From Bog-756 sp035531955 (GTDB lineage: Bacteria > Actinomycetota > Acidimicrobiia > Acidimicrobiales > RAAP-2), in NCBI GenBank assembly GCA_035531955.1, contig DATKRZ010000065.1:1-52622 (forward strand): 52,622 nucleotides of DNA. The letters run 5' to 3'. Of the stretch, positions 24,554-35,133 are shown in pieces. A program made the translations under genes and the position numbers. The stretch's first letter is position 1; every line of letters starts with the position of its first letter. The notes beneath the pieces were generated by a model. The model had not been told where the DNA came from and did not search any database. It saw only the letters and a list, made by a program, of their open reading frames with translations.

Positions 24554-26674
24554 TCAGGCCGTCACCTGGCGGAGGAAGGCCTCGATCTCGGTCCGGTCGA
24601 TCGAGCGCCGCATCGGTGGCACCCGGGCCAGCAACGCGCCCCGGTAGCGGGCGGTCGCCAGCCGACTGTCGAGGACGGCGACCGCACCCCGGTCGGTGGC
24701 CGACCGGATCAGCCGTCCCGCACCCTGGGCCAGCAGGGTGCCAGCCCGGGGCAGGTCGACGGCGTTGAAGGCGCCCGCACCGGCCCGGTCCCGTCTGGCC
24801 TGGAGCACCGGCTCGTCCGGTCGGGGGAACGGGATCCGGTCGATGGCCACCAGGCTGAGCGTGCGGCCGGGGACGTCCACCCCCTGCCAGAATCCGAGCG
24901 TGGCGAACAGGCAGGTGGCCTCGCTCTCGCGGAACGCCTCGACCAGCGCCGGCTTGGGGAGGTCGGACTGGGCGAGCACGGGGAACGAGAGCCTGCCCCG
25001 CAGGGCCTCGACCGCCGCGTTCATCGCCCGCCAGCTGGTGAACAGGGCGAGGGTCCGGCCGCCGGCCGCGTTGATGAGCGCCTCCAGCTCGTCATGGAGT
25101 GCAGGCTCCGACTCGGGTCGACGCCGGTCGGGCAGCGACTGGGCCACGTACAACATGGCGTGGCGCCGGTAGTCGAACGGGCTTCCCACGTCGAGTGCGT
25201 CGCTGCTCCCGGCGGGCAGTCCCAGCCGGTCGGCCAGGCCGAGCGGAACCGTGGCCGAGGTGAGCACACCGGTGACCGCACCCCACAGCCGCTCCGACAG
25301 CAATGGGGCCACGTCGATGGGGGAGACCCGCAGGCTCGGAGACCCGGATGCCCCGTCCACCCACGCCACCTCGTCGTCACTGAGCCCGGCCAGACGGGCC
25401 AGGTCGGAGGCCAGGTGGCCGGCGGCCAGGAGCACCCGGTCCCGGCGCGATCGGGCCGACCCGGCCTCGTCGTCGCCGGCTACCCGTTCCGCCCGGCGCA
25501 GGCTCTCGATGATCCGGCCGACCCGCCCGGTGGCCAGCACCAGCACCTGGCCCAGTCCGGGGCCCGGTCCCGGGCCCCCCGCTCCCCCCCGGCCCGCGGG
25601 TCGGGCGGTCCCGCCCAGGCCCAGCTCGAGTCCGGGAGGCTCGCCCCGTCCCCGGGAGTCCTCCGGCGAGGGGCCGGCTCCGGTCTCCTCCACGGGGCGG
25701 AGCTCCTCGGGGGGGACCCGCCGGCCGGCGAGGGGCCCGAGGGTCCGGCGAAGGAGGTTACCCAGGTCGGAGACCGCATCGACCGCCTCGACGGCACCCG
25801 ACGGTCCCGGATCCAGCACCCCCCTGGCCGACGCGGCCAGGGCCCGGAACCGGCCGGGACCGATCTCCACCCCCAGACTGTCGGTCATCACCTCCTCCAC
25901 CTCGTGGGCCTCGTCGAAGACGACCACCTCGTGAGGGGGGAGCACGGCGCCGCCGCTGGCCAGATGGGCGCCGTACAGGTGGGTGTTGACGACGACGACG
26001 TCGGCCTCGGCCGCCCGGGCCCGGGCCGTCTCGGCGAAGCAGTCGCCGCCCGACGGGCACCGGAACGCCCCAGGGCACTCGCGGGCGGTGGTCGAGACCA
26101 TGGCCCAGGCCCGGAAGTGGGGCTCGAAGTCGAGCTCGGCCCTGTCCCCCGAGGCGGTGTCCTCCGCCCATCGGACCAACCGTGCCACCTGTTCGCCGAG
26201 ACGCCCGCGTTCGGCCGGGTCGTCGGGGGGCTCGCCCGCCCCGCCGACGGGGGTGAGGGGGTCGTCGGCATCGGGCGGGTCGGCGGAGCCCACCTGCAGC
26301 GAGAGCTGCGCTCCCCGGCCGCCGATCTCCGAGACCCGCTGGCGGCACAGGTAGTTGCTGCGACCCTTGAGCACGGCAAAGGAGAATTGCCGGTCGACGG
26401 CCCCGGCCACCATCGGCAGGTCGTTGTCGGCCAGCTGGTCCTGGAGGGCCTTGGTGGCGGTGGCCACCACGACCCGCCGGCCGGAGAGAGCTGCGGGTAC
26501 CAGGTAGGCGAGCGACTTGCCGGTCCCGGTTCCGGCCTGCACGACCAGATGGCGCCCGTCCGAGATGGAACGGCCCACCGCCACCGCCATCTCCCGCTGG
26601 CCCTCTCGCGACTCGCCTCCTCCCGGGAGGGCTGCTGTCACCCGCGCCAGGGTGGTGGTCACCTCGTCAGCCAT
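24554..26674 (-). CDS. DinG-family ATP-dependent helicase (XPD-like, Fe-S)
   Basis: This 706-residue helicase has Walker A GTGTGKS, a DEAH box (VVVFDEAHEVEE), and cysteines for a 4Fe-4S cluster between them: one in SNYLCRQR and three in ARECPGAFRCPSGGDCF. Late motifs include LATLGFWQGVDVPG and QGAGRLIRS. It unwinds DNA or DNA-RNA structures in repair. A Gly/Pro-rich insert around 360-400 is not typical. It is convergent with era (29-base gap) and breaks the conserved plus-strand block. The start is ATG 26674. Confidence 0.93.
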   Translation of the reverse strand: MADEVTTTLARVTAALPGGGESREGQREMAVAVGRSISDGRHLVVQAGTGTGKSLAYLVPAALSGRRVVVATATKALQDQLADNDLPMVAGAVDRQFSFAVLKGRSNYLCRQRVSEIGGRGAQLSLQVGSADPPDADDPLTPVGGAGEPPDDPAERGRLGEQVARLVRWAEDTASGDRAELDFEPHFRAWAMVSTTARECPGAFRCPSGGDCFAETARARAAEADVVVVNTHLYGAHLASGGAVLPPHEVVVFDEAHEVEEVMTDSLGVEIGPGRFRALAASARGVLDPGPSGAVEAVDAVSDLGNLLRRTLGPLAGRRVPPEELRPVEETGAGPSPEDSRGRGEPPGLELGLGGTARPAGRGGAGGPGPGPGLGQVLVLATGRVGRIIESLRRAERVAGDDEAGSARSRRDRVLLAAGHLASDLARLAGLSDDEVAWVDGASGSPSLRVSPIDVAPLLSERLWGAVTGVLTSATVPLGLADRLGLPAGSSDALDVGSPFDYRRHAMLYVAQSLPDRRRPESEPALHDELEALINAAGGRTLALFTSWRAMNAAVEALRGRLSFPVLAQSDLPKPALVEAFRESEATCLFATLGFWQGVDVPGRTLSLVAIDRIPFPRPDEPVLQARRDRAGAGAFNAVDLPRAGTLLAQGAGRLIRSATDRGAVAVLDSRLATARYRGALLARVPPMRRSIDRTEIEAFLRQVTA

Positions 26675-26685
26675 CCGGCGACCCT

Positions 26686-26727
26686 ATTACCGGCGGGCGG
26701 TGCCGCATTACCGGCGGGCGGGGCCGC
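26686..26727. repeat. 21-bp direct repeat, two tandem copies
   Basis: ATTACCGGCGGGCGG(T/G)GCCGC occurs at 26686-26706 and again at 26707-26727 with one mismatch. It fills most of the gap between the TSUP stop and the dinG start, where the dinG promoter would lie. Confidence 0.8.
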
Positions 26728-26737
26728 CCCGAGCGGC

Positions 26738-27496
26738 TCAGTGCCACTCGACGGCCAATCCGACGGCCACTCCCAGGCCGACGGCGACGATCACCCCCCG
26801 GAGGACAGGGGCGGGAATTCGGCGGCCGTAGCGGCCGCCGACCTGGCCGCCGGCGATCGACCCCGCCGCGATCAGCCCGGCCACCGGCCACGACACGCGG
26901 GTGGTGGCGATGAAGATGAGGGCGGCCACCGCATTCGAGGTGAGGATCAGGGCGTTCTTGGTGCCATTGAGGCGTTGGAGGCCGTCGTCGAGGAAGATGG
27001 CCAACAGTGCGATGAGGATCACTCCCTGGGCCGCTCCGAAGTAGCCGCCGTAGATCCCGGTGATGAAGACGCCGAGCATCAGGGCCGGACCGCCGTGGGT
27101 CCGACGGGACGGGCGGGCCCGCAGGCCGGCACTCAGCCGGGGCTGGGCCGCCATGAGCACCGACGCCAAGGCGATGAGGCCGGGCACGGCGGCTTTGAAG
27201 ACGCTGTGGGGCAGGGCCAGGAGCAGAGCGGCGCCGATGGCCGCGCCCAGCACCGACGCCGAGCCGAGCCGCACGAGGCGACTGCGCTGGCCGCGCAACT
27301 CCGTTCGGTAGGCCACCGCGGCACTGGCGTTCCCGGGCGCCAGGCCGACGGTGTTGGAGACGTTGGCCAGCACCGGCGGATAGCCCAGCGCCAGCAGGGT
27401 CGGGAAGGTGATCAGGGAGCCCGATCCGACGATGGCATTGACGGTCCCCGCCGCCAATCCGGCGGCGAATATCGCCAGGGCGTGCGGCGCGGACAT
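26738..27496 (-). CDS. TSUP/TauE-SafE family membrane transporter
   Basis: This 252-residue integral membrane protein has about seven or eight hydrophobic segments. It shows the family's two-fold pattern: AGLAAGTVNAIVGSGSLITFPTLLALGYPP at the N-terminus and ITGIYGGYFGAAQGVILIALL in the second half. TSUP proteins export sulfite, sulfoacetate or related organic anions; the substrate here is unknown. It is read in the same direction as dinG, 63 bases downstream of the dinG start, and is divergent from uppS. Confidence 0.9.
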   Translation of the reverse strand: MSAPHALAIFAAGLAAGTVNAIVGSGSLITFPTLLALGYPPVLANVSNTVGLAPGNASAAVAYRTELRGQRSRLVRLGSASVLGAAIGAALLLALPHSVFKAAVPGLIALASVLMAAQPRLSAGLRARPSRRTHGGPALMLGVFITGIYGGYFGAAQGVILIALLAIFLDDGLQRLNGTKNALILTSNAVAALIFIATTRVSWPVAGLIAAGSIAGGQVGGRYGRRIPAPVLRGVIVAVGLGVAVGLAVEWH

Positions 27497-27606
27497 GGGG
27501 ACGGTCTAGTCCAGGGCCCATGGCCGCGGGCTCAATAGGGGGATCGCACGCCCCTGGCGCGGAGACCAGGAGGGGCGGACGGGGTCGGGTCTGCCCACCG
27601 AAGCGA

Positions 27607-27612
27607 TAGGTT
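27607..27612 (+). promoter_or_regulatory. -10 box (TAGGTT) of uppS
   Basis: TAGGTT lies six bases before GTG 27619, consistent with a leaderless transcript. GATAGG, two bases upstream, is an overlapping alternative. Confidence 0.45.
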
Positions 27613-27618
27613 CGAAGG

Positions 27619-28389
27619 GTGCAACGGGATCCTCGAGGCGCCGACGACGTCGGAGGCCCAACCCGCCCGGTGGTGTCGGCCTCGGAGCTCGCCGGCGGCC
27701 CGATCCCCATGCACGTCGCCTGCGTCATGGACGGGAACGGCCGATGGGCCGCCCGCCGGGGCCTGCCCCGGACCGAGGGCCATGCCGCCGGTGAGGCGGC
27801 CCTGCTCGACGCGGTGGAAGGGGCTCTCGACCTCGGTATCCCGTGGATCACCATGTACGCATTCTCGACGGAGAACTGGCGGCGTCCCGCCGACGAGGTG
27901 CGGTACCTCATGGGCTTCAACGAGAGCCTCCTGGTCCGCCGGCGGGACGAGCTGCACGACAAGGGGGTGCGCATCCGCTTCGCTGGGCGCCGCGACTGGC
28001 GGGTCCCCAAGCGGGTGCTCCGGCGGATGGACGAATCGATCGAGCTCACCTCGCGCAACCGCCGATGCACACTCACCATGGCCTTCAACTACGGCGGGCG
28101 GGCGGAGATCGTCGACGCGGTGCGCCAGCTGGTCGCCGAGGGGGTGGCGCCGGAGAAGGTCAACGAGAAAGCCATCCGGTCCCGCCTCTACTTCCCTGAC
28201 CAACCCGACCCCGACCTGGTGATCCGAACCTCCGGCGAGCATCGGATATCCAACTTCCTCCTGTGGCAGCTCGCCTACAGCGAGCTGGTGTTCGACGACG
28301 TGCTGTGGCCCGACTTCCGCCGGGCCCATCTCTTCGAGGCGGTGCGGGACTTCCAACAGCGCCAGCGCCGGTTCGGCGGAGTCGAGTGA
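27619..28389 (+). CDS. uppS: Isoprenyl (undecaprenyl/decaprenyl) diphosphate synthase
   Basis: This 256-residue cis-prenyltransferase has VMDGNGRWAARRGL with catalytic Asp38, then YAFSTENWRRP, and the C-terminal IRTSGEHRISNFLLWQ and FDDVLWPDF. It condenses isopentenyl diphosphate into the long-chain lipid carrier for cell wall synthesis. The N-terminal 30 residues before the first motif are a Pro/Gly-rich extension. GTG 27619 is probably leaderless. The stop overlaps the next GTG (GTGA). Confidence 0.94.
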   Translation: MQRDPRGADDVGGPTRPVVSASELAGGPIPMHVACVMDGNGRWAARRGLPRTEGHAAGEAALLDAVEGALDLGIPWITMYAFSTENWRRPADEVRYLMGFNESLLVRRRDELHDKGVRIRFAGRRDWRVPKRVLRRMDESIELTSRNRRCTLTMAFNYGGRAEIVDAVRQLVAEGVAPEKVNEKAIRSRLYFPDQPDPDLVIRTSGEHRISNFLLWQLAYSELVFDDVLWPDFRRAHLFEAVRDFQQRQRRFGGVE

Positions 28390-28748
28390 CCTCCTGGCGG
28401 TCCGGCGGTTCCGGTGCCGACGGCCGGCGCAACCTGGACGACACCGGTGGCGCGTGGATCGTCACGGCCGTGGTCCTCGGCGTGCTCGCCTACCTCGGCG
28501 TGGTGGTGATGGCGGTGGCCGGGTTCACTGCGGTGGTGCCGCTGGTGGTCCTCCCGCCGGTGCTCGTGGCGCTCATCGGCGGCAACAACCTGCTCGGGGG
28601 AGGAAGGAGCCACGGCCGCTCCCCTGGGCGGCCGGTGGGCCGGGGACAGGCGCCCCTGTCGTCCAGCGGCCCCGACGGCCCGGACTCCCCGCTGGCGGTG
28701 CCGCGCCCCCGGCGACCGGCCGACGGTCAGGCAGGCGAGCAGCGATGA
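28386..28748 (+). CDS. Small membrane protein between uppS and recO, unknown function
   Basis: This 120-residue protein has two adjacent hydrophobic segments (GAWIVTAVVLGVLAYLGVVV and FTAVVPLVVLPPVLVALIG, residues about 22-62) and a Pro/Arg/Gly-rich C-terminal tail predicted to be disordered. No family is recognised. Overlapping start and stop codons on both sides (GTGA with uppS, ATGA with recO) argue strongly that it is translated. A cell-envelope role is suggested only by its neighbour. Confidence 0.75.
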   Translation: MTSWRSGGSGADGRRNLDDTGGAWIVTAVVLGVLAYLGVVVMAVAGFTAVVPLVVLPPVLVALIGGNNLLGGGRSHGRSPGRPVGRGQAPLSSSGPDGPDSPLAVPRPRRPADGQAGEQR

Positions 28749-29470
28749 CGCTCTTCCGCGACCGGGGCGTGGTCTTGCGGACCATCCGGCTCGGTGAGGC
28801 GGACCGGATCGTCACGCTGATGACCGAGCAGCACGGGAAGGTGCGCGCCGTGGCCAAGGGGGTGCGGCGGACGAAGTCCCGGTTCGGTTCGCGGCTGGAG
28901 CCGCTCAGCCATGTCGCCATGCTGGGCTGGCAGGGGCGTGGCGACCTGGACATCATCAATCAGGTCGAGGTCATCGACACCTTCCGGGTGGTCCGGGAGG
29001 ACCTCGACCGGATGGCCCCGGCCATGTCCATGCTCGAGGTGGTCGACCAGATCGGTCAGGAGCGGCACGGCAACCCCCGGCTCTACGAGATGCTGGTCGG
29101 GGCGCTGGCCGCCCTGGCCGAACGGGACTCGCCGATGGTGGCGCCGGCGTTCTTCTTCAAGGTCCTGGCCCTCGAGGGCTCGGCCCCGGTGCTCGATGTC
29201 TGCGTGTCCTGCGGCGAGGAGGCCTCGGATCTGCTGGTGGCCTTCGACCTGACGGAAGGGGGGGTCCTGTGCCGGAGCTGCCGGCGCGGCCGGGCGGTCT
29301 CGCCCGGAGGTCTCTCCCTGATGCGCCGGACACTGGGAGGGGGACTGGCGGGTGTGCTGGCCGAGGCGGCCTCCCCGGTCGTTGACGAAGTCACCGCCTT
29401 GGCCACCGAGGCCATGGAGGCCCACCTCGACCGCCGCCTGCGGTCGGTGCGCGCCGGCCAGGTGTCCTGA
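28745..29470 (+). CDS. recO: DNA repair protein RecO
   Basis: A 241-residue protein with the N-terminal OB-fold pattern RDRGVVLRTIRLGEADRIVTLMTEQHGKVRAVAKGVRR, central helices, and a zinc finger CVSCGEE...CRSCRRG. RecO, with RecR, loads RecA onto gapped DNA. ATG 28745 overlaps the previous stop. The uppS-recO linkage is common in actinobacteria. Confidence 0.94.
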   Translation: MTLFRDRGVVLRTIRLGEADRIVTLMTEQHGKVRAVAKGVRRTKSRFGSRLEPLSHVAMLGWQGRGDLDIINQVEVIDTFRVVREDLDRMAPAMSMLEVVDQIGQERHGNPRLYEMLVGALAALAERDSPMVAPAFFFKVLALEGSAPVLDVCVSCGEEASDLLVAFDLTEGGVLCRSCRRGRAVSPGGLSLMRRTLGGGLAGVLAEAASPVVDEVTALATEAMEAHLDRRLRSVRAGQVS

Positions 29471-29491
29471 CCGACGGGAGCCGGGCACGGC

Positions 29492-30611
29492 ATGGCCCTT
29501 CCCGCCCCCTTCGGCGTCTACGTGCACATCCCCTTCTGCCGGTCGCGCTGCGACTACTGCGCCTTCGCCACCTACACCGACCGCGACCAGCTGATGGAGG
29601 CGTACGTGGCCGCGTGCCTGGCCGAAATCGAATGGGCCCGGTCCGAGGAAGGCATGCGGCCGGCCACCTCGGTCTTCTTCGGAGGCGGGACCCCGTCCCG
29701 GCTCGACGCTGACCTGCTCGTCGAGCTGGTGGCGGCCATCCCGCGGGCCGATGGGGCCGAGGTCACCGTGGAGTGCAATCCCGAGGACGTATCGGCCGAC
29801 CGGATGGCGGCCTACCGGGCCGGGGGGGTGACCCGCATCTCGTTGGGGGTGCAGTCGACGGTCCCCCACGTCCTCGACGGGCTCGGCCGCCGCCACCGCG
29901 CCGGGCAGGTGTGGGAGGCGGCCGCGGCGGTGACCGAAGCAGTATTCGCCTCGTGGAGCATGGACCTGATCATCGGGGGCTCGGGGGAGTCCGACGCCGA
30001 CTGGGAGCGGAGCCTCGCCGAGGTGACCGGCCTGGAGGCGCCACCTCCCCACATCAGCGCCTACTCGTTGACCGTGGAGCCGGGTACCCCGCTTGCGGCC
30101 GAGCCGGACCGTCATCCCGACGACGACATCCAGGCCTCCCGCTACGAGCACACCGACCGGGTGTTGGGACGGGCCGGGTACCGCTGGGAGGAGATCTCCA
30201 ATTGGGCCCGGCCCGGGCACGAGTGCCGGCACAACGGTCTGTACTGGGACCAGGGCGACTATCGGGGGATCGGCTCCTCGGCCCACTCCCATCGGGCCGG
30301 GCACCGGTGGTGGAACGTCCGGACCCCGGACCGGTACGTGGCACTGGTGGGCGCCGGAGGGTCCGTCATGGCCGGCGAGGAGGTCCTCACCGACGAGCAG
30401 CGGCGGTTCGAGGCACTGGCCCTGCAGTTGCGGACCCGGTCCGGCGTCCCCCGGTCCGCGCTGGGAGACGATCCCGATCTGGCCGGGTTGGTCGAGCCGG
30501 TGGGGGGAAGATGGGTGCTCACGTTGCGGGGGCGCCTGCTGGCCAATGCGGTCACCACCCGGCTGGTGGTCGGAGCAGGCGGCCAGGTGCCAGCCGGTAC
30601 CATTCCACCCT

Positions 30612-30625
<14 letters not shown>
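29492..30625 (+). CDS. hemW: HemW-like radical SAM protein
   Basis: This 377-residue radical SAM enzyme has YVHIPFCRSRCDYCAF with C16, C20 and C23, then FFGGGTPS and TVECNPED. The residue two after C23 is Phe, not the fourth Cys of HemN, which favours HemW (heme chaperone) over coproporphyrinogen dehydrogenase. The C-terminal HemN-type domain is present. It follows recO by 21 bases and overlaps glyS by 14. Confidence 0.9.
30598..30603 (+). promoter_or_regulatory. -10 box (TACCAT) inside hemW, for glyS
   Basis: TACCAT sits eight bases before the glyS ATG at 30612 and within the 3' end of hemW. It would give glyS its own leaderless transcript. Confidence 0.4.
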
Positions 30626-31943
<1,318 letters not shown>

Positions 31944-31975
31944 TCCTGTCGGACGGCACAGGGCGGATTCGCACC

Positions 31976-31981
31976 TACAGT
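31976..31981 (+). promoter_or_regulatory. -10 box (TACAGT) of the SDR gene at 31987
   Basis: TACAGT ends five bases before ATG 31987, consistent with a leaderless transcript separate from glyS. Confidence 0.45.
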
Positions 31982-31986
31982 CTGGC

Positions 31987-32742
31987 ATGGCTCCATCACG
32001 ATTCAGCGGGAAGTCGGCCCTCGTCACCGGGGCGGCGTCCGGCATCGGACGGGCGACCGCGGTCAGGCTGGCCACCGAGGGCGCAGAGGTTGCGGCCGTC
32101 GACGTGAACGCCGACCAACTCGACAAGCTCGCCGTCGACGCCGAGGGTCTCTCCGGGTCCATCGCCACCCTGGTCGGCGACGTCGGGTCGGAGGCCGGTG
32201 TCGAGTCCCTGGTCGACGGGGCGGTCGACCGGCTCGGCCGTCTGGACGTGGTGGTCAACGTGGCCGGGGTGCTGTCCTTCTCCCACACCCACGAGCTGAC
32301 CCTGGACGAGTGGAACCGGCTCATCACCGTCAACCTCACGGGCACCTTCCTGGTGTGCCGGGCGGTGCTCCCGCACCTCTTGGCCACCCGCGGCAACATC
32401 GTGAACCTGGCCTCGACGGCCGCCCACCGGGCCCAGCCGTGGGCGACCGCCTATGTCGCCTCCAAGGGAGGGGTGCTCGCCATGACCCGGGCCCTGGCCG
32501 TCGAGTACGCGGCGGCGGGCCTGCGGGTGAACAGCATCAGCCCCGGTGCCATCGACACCCCGATCACGGCCGCCTTCCATCTCCCCGAGGGTGCCGACCC
32601 CAAACTGTTGCGGAGGGTCACCCCGATCGGGGGGTTCGGCACGCCGGAGAACATCGCCGCCGCCATCGCCTACGTGGCGTCCGACGAGGGCTCCCACATG
32701 AACGGTGCCGACCTGCTCATCGACGGCGCCACGTTGGCCTGA
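31987..32742 (+). CDS. Short-chain dehydrogenase/reductase
   Basis: This 251-residue classical SDR has TGAASGIG near residues 15-22, NVAGVLSF (NxAG), catalytic Ser in NLASTAAH, YVASK, and the C-terminal GADLLIDGATLA. NAD(H) preference is suggested by Asp at the end of strand beta-2 (VAAVDVNAD). It stands alone after glyS and is convergent with the SnoaL-like gene. It belongs by theme with the following catabolic cassette. Confidence 0.9.
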   Translation: MAPSRFSGKSALVTGAASGIGRATAVRLATEGAEVAAVDVNADQLDKLAVDAEGLSGSIATLVGDVGSEAGVESLVDGAVDRLGRLDVVVNVAGVLSFSHTHELTLDEWNRLITVNLTGTFLVCRAVLPHLLATRGNIVNLASTAAHRAQPWATAYVASKGGVLAMTRALAVEYAAAGLRVNSISPGAIDTPITAAFHLPEGADPKLLRRVTPIGGFGTPENIAAAIAYVASDEGSHMNGADLLIDGATLA

Positions 32743-32764
32743 TCCCCCGATGTGGGGCCCGTCC

Positions 32765-33256
32765 CTAGCCGAGGGTGGACCGCCCTTCTGTGGCCCACCA
32801 CTCCGCGGTCAGTTTGAGGCCTTTGACCGAGGCCCGGGGCATCAGCTCCTCGTAGGAGCGGCGGTAGCCGGTGTGGGCGATGAGCCAGTCCCCGCCCCGC
32901 TTCACGTAGCGGTCGCCGTAGAAGGCGGCGCCCTGCACGTTGATCCCGAGGTCGGTCAGGATGACCACGTCTTCGAGGGCCCATGTCCCGGTGGCCTCGT
33001 CGGGGCCGACCAGGTCGATCTCGGGGTGGTGGCACCGATGGCTGCTCAGCATGGTGGTGGCGCCCATCGAGGTGCGGAGGAACTCCATGATGGCGTCGCG
33101 GCCCTCGAACTCGTAGAGGCCGCCGCCGTACCGGGCGGTGGCCTCGGGGATGAAGCAGGTCTCGATCTCATCCCATTCCTTCTGGTCGAGGCACCGCAGG
33201 TACTTGTACTTCAACCGCTTGATCAGTTCGATCTCGACCAGGTCATCGGGGGTCAT
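32765..33256 (-). CDS. SnoaL-like (NTF2 fold) protein
   Basis: A 163-residue protein with the SnoaL_4-type pattern: an N-terminal helix (ELIKRLKYKYLRCLDQKEWDEIETCF), EATARYGGG, FEGRDAIMEFLRTSMG, SSHRCHHPEIDL and a late RRSYEEL. Members are isomerases, hydroxylase-like or dehydratase-like proteins acting on small hydrophobic compounds. An AGGAG site precedes ATG 33256. It is third in a minus-strand cassette with a DapB-like dehydrogenase and an SDR. Confidence 0.88.
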   Translation of the reverse strand: MTPDDLVEIELIKRLKYKYLRCLDQKEWDEIETCFIPEATARYGGGLYEFEGRDAIMEFLRTSMGATTMLSSHRCHHPEIDLVGPDEATGTWALEDVVILTDLGINVQGAAFYGDRYVKRGGDWLIAHTGYRRSYEELMPRASVKGLKLTAEWWATEGRSTLG

Positions 33257-33270
33257 GGTCGCTCCTGTGT

Positions 33271-34350
33271 CTAGCGCATCGTTCCCACACCGGGGATCAG
33301 CGGCAAATCGAGGGCCGTGACCCAACCGGGGGGGAGCTCGTTGACGGCCGGGACCGCGTTGAGGGCGCGCAGCCCGGTGGCGAGGCAGCCGGCGGCGGCG
33401 GCATCGCGGCCGCTCCCGTCGGTAAACCGGAAGGCCGTCTCCTGGGTGATCGAGGGCGAGCCGTCGATCACCACCCGGTAGACGTCGTCCTGGCTGCCCC
33501 GAGGCCAGTGTGGAGCCGCGTCCTTCCCCACCCGGTTCACGTGCTCGAGGCAGATCCGGGCCTCCCCCTTGTAGATGCCGTTGATGGTGAACCGGATGGC
33601 GGCCACCTCCCCCGGGTTGATGAGGCCCTTGGCCGTCTCGACGGGCTTGTCGGTGACCCACTTTTCCCATGTGCTGGTGATCTCGTCGAGCTCGATGCCC
33701 ACTGCGTGGGCCATCATCGGGACCGTCCCGCCCCACGACATCACGAGGATCCCGGTGTGCTCGAGCATCGGGGTGAACTCGGGTGAACGCCCGATTCCCA
33801 TTTCGTCCTCGTAGTCGCCCTCGTAGTTGATGTAGTCGAGGATCTCGAGCGCCCGGACCTGCCGGACCTCGCCGCACAGCCCCATGAGGGTCATCGGGAA
33901 GAGGTCGTTGGCGAAGCCGGGGTCGATGCCGGTGGTGAAGCAGGAAGAGCCGCCGGCCTCACACGCCTGGGTGATCGGCTCCACCCAGTTGGGCGGGTTC
34001 TGGGTCATCGTCGGCCACACCCAGGGGGTCATCGCCGTCGAGCACACATCGATGCCGGCGCTAAGGAACGCCCCGATCAGTCGGATGTTGTCGGCGGCGT
34101 GGGCGGCGGTGGGCCCGTAGTGGACGAGGGCGTCGGGCCCGAGGGCGATCAGCGCCTCGAGATCGTCGGTCGCCGCCAGTCCGACCGGGCCGATGCCGCA
34201 GATGTCCCCCACGTCCCGGCCGACCTTGTCCGGGTTGCTCACCCCGACGCCCACCAGCTCGAAGGAGGGCTGGCGGAGCACCTCGGGGATGACCATCCTC
34301 CCCACGAAGCCCGTCCCCCAGACCGCCACCCGCTTGCGCCCGCCGGTCAT
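33271..34350 (-). CDS. DapB-like NAD(P)-binding dehydrogenase
   Basis: This 359-residue protein starts with a Rossmann fold (RKRVAVWGTGFVGRMVIPEVL) and resembles the dihydrodipicolinate reductase-like group that includes 2,4-diaminopentanoate dehydrogenase. The middle has CSTAMTPWVWPTM and TGIDPGFANDLFP, common in this group in actinobacteria. The precise substrate is unknown. ATG 34350 overlaps the upstream SDR stop (ATGA). No membrane segment is present. Confidence 0.8.
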   Translation of the reverse strand: MTGGRKRVAVWGTGFVGRMVIPEVLRQPSFELVGVGVSNPDKVGRDVGDICGIGPVGLAATDDLEALIALGPDALVHYGPTAAHAADNIRLIGAFLSAGIDVCSTAMTPWVWPTMTQNPPNWVEPITQACEAGGSSCFTTGIDPGFANDLFPMTLMGLCGEVRQVRALEILDYINYEGDYEDEMGIGRSPEFTPMLEHTGILVMSWGGTVPMMAHAVGIELDEITSTWEKWVTDKPVETAKGLINPGEVAAIRFTINGIYKGEARICLEHVNRVGKDAAPHWPRGSQDDVYRVVIDGSPSITQETAFRFTDGSGRDAAAAGCLATGLRALNAVPAVNELPPGWVTALDLPLIPGVGTMR

Positions 34351-35126
34351 CGGAGCATCTCGCCGGAGTTGACCAGCAGGTACTGGCCGGTCACAGCCTT
34401 GGCGTGGTCGGAGGCGAAGAAGGCGGCCACATCGGCCACCTCGCCGTCCTCGGTCATCCGCCGGAGGGGGAACTTGCCGACGATGTCCGTGAGGACCTCG
34501 TCGGTCGTGCGGCCCTGGCTCTTGGCCGTCCCATTTACGTACATCTCGACGTTCGGGCCCCACATCCACGACGGGACGACCATGTTGCACCGGATGTTGT
34601 CCGGGCCGAGCTCGTCGCAGAGGTAGTACATGGCCGAGAGCAGGGCGCTCTTCGAAGCGGCGTATCCACCCTGTGGCAGCGCGGGCTGGAACATCGACTG
34701 GGAGCCGATCAGCACCACCGATCCCCCCCCGCCCGCCTTCATGGCCGCGGCCGTCGGGCGGATCACGGTCAGGGCGCCGATGACGTTGGTCTCGAAGGCC
34801 TTGCGCCAGGCCTCGAACTTGAGATCGTAGAGCCCGCCCCAGACGTTCTCGTAGGCCGCCACCTGGATCAGGGCGTCCACCGAGCCGAAGCGGCTCTGCG
34901 CCAACTCGACGAGTGAGGCACAGGAGTCCGGATCGGTGATGTCGGTGACCTGGGTGGCCACCCGCCTGCCGTCGGGATCGAGCTCGGCGGCGGTGGACTC
35001 CAGCGTCTCGGCGGTGCGCGCCGCCAGCACCACATTGGCCCCGTCACGAAGGGCGCTGGTGGCGCACTCGCGGCCGAGGCCCCCGCCCACGCCGGTCACC
35101 AGCACGGTCTTGCCTTCGAGCATCAT
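34347..35126 (-). CDS. Short-chain dehydrogenase/reductase, first gene of cassette
   Basis: This 259-residue SDR has TGVGGGLG near residues 11-18, a degenerate NNAG region (QVAAYENV), a Ser in LIGSQSM, and YAASK. The C-terminus GQYLLVNSGEMLR is typical of the family. Either of two adjacent ATGs (35126 or 35123) may be used; AGAGGGGG lies just upstream. Its promoter shares the inverted repeat at 35144-35161 with the divergent TetR gene. Confidence 0.88.
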   Translation of the reverse strand: MMLEGKTVLVTGVGGGLGRECATSALRDGANVVLAARTAETLESTAAELDPDGRRVATQVTDITDPDSCASLVELAQSRFGSVDALIQVAAYENVWGGLYDLKFEAWRKAFETNVIGALTVIRPTAAAMKAGGGGSVVLIGSQSMFQPALPQGGYAASKSALLSAMYYLCDELGPDNIRCNMVVPSWMWGPNVEMYVNGTAKSQGRTTDEVLTDIVGKFPLRRMTEDGEVADVAAFFASDHAKAVTGQYLLVNSGEMLR

Positions 35127-35133
35127 CCCCCTC

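Noticed and set aside
24446..27538. A plus-strand open frame of about 1030 codons antisense to dinG and the TSUP gene
   Set aside because: It is Gly/Pro/Arg/Asp-rich with no motif and crosses two well-supported minus-strand genes; long spurious frames are expected at this GC content.
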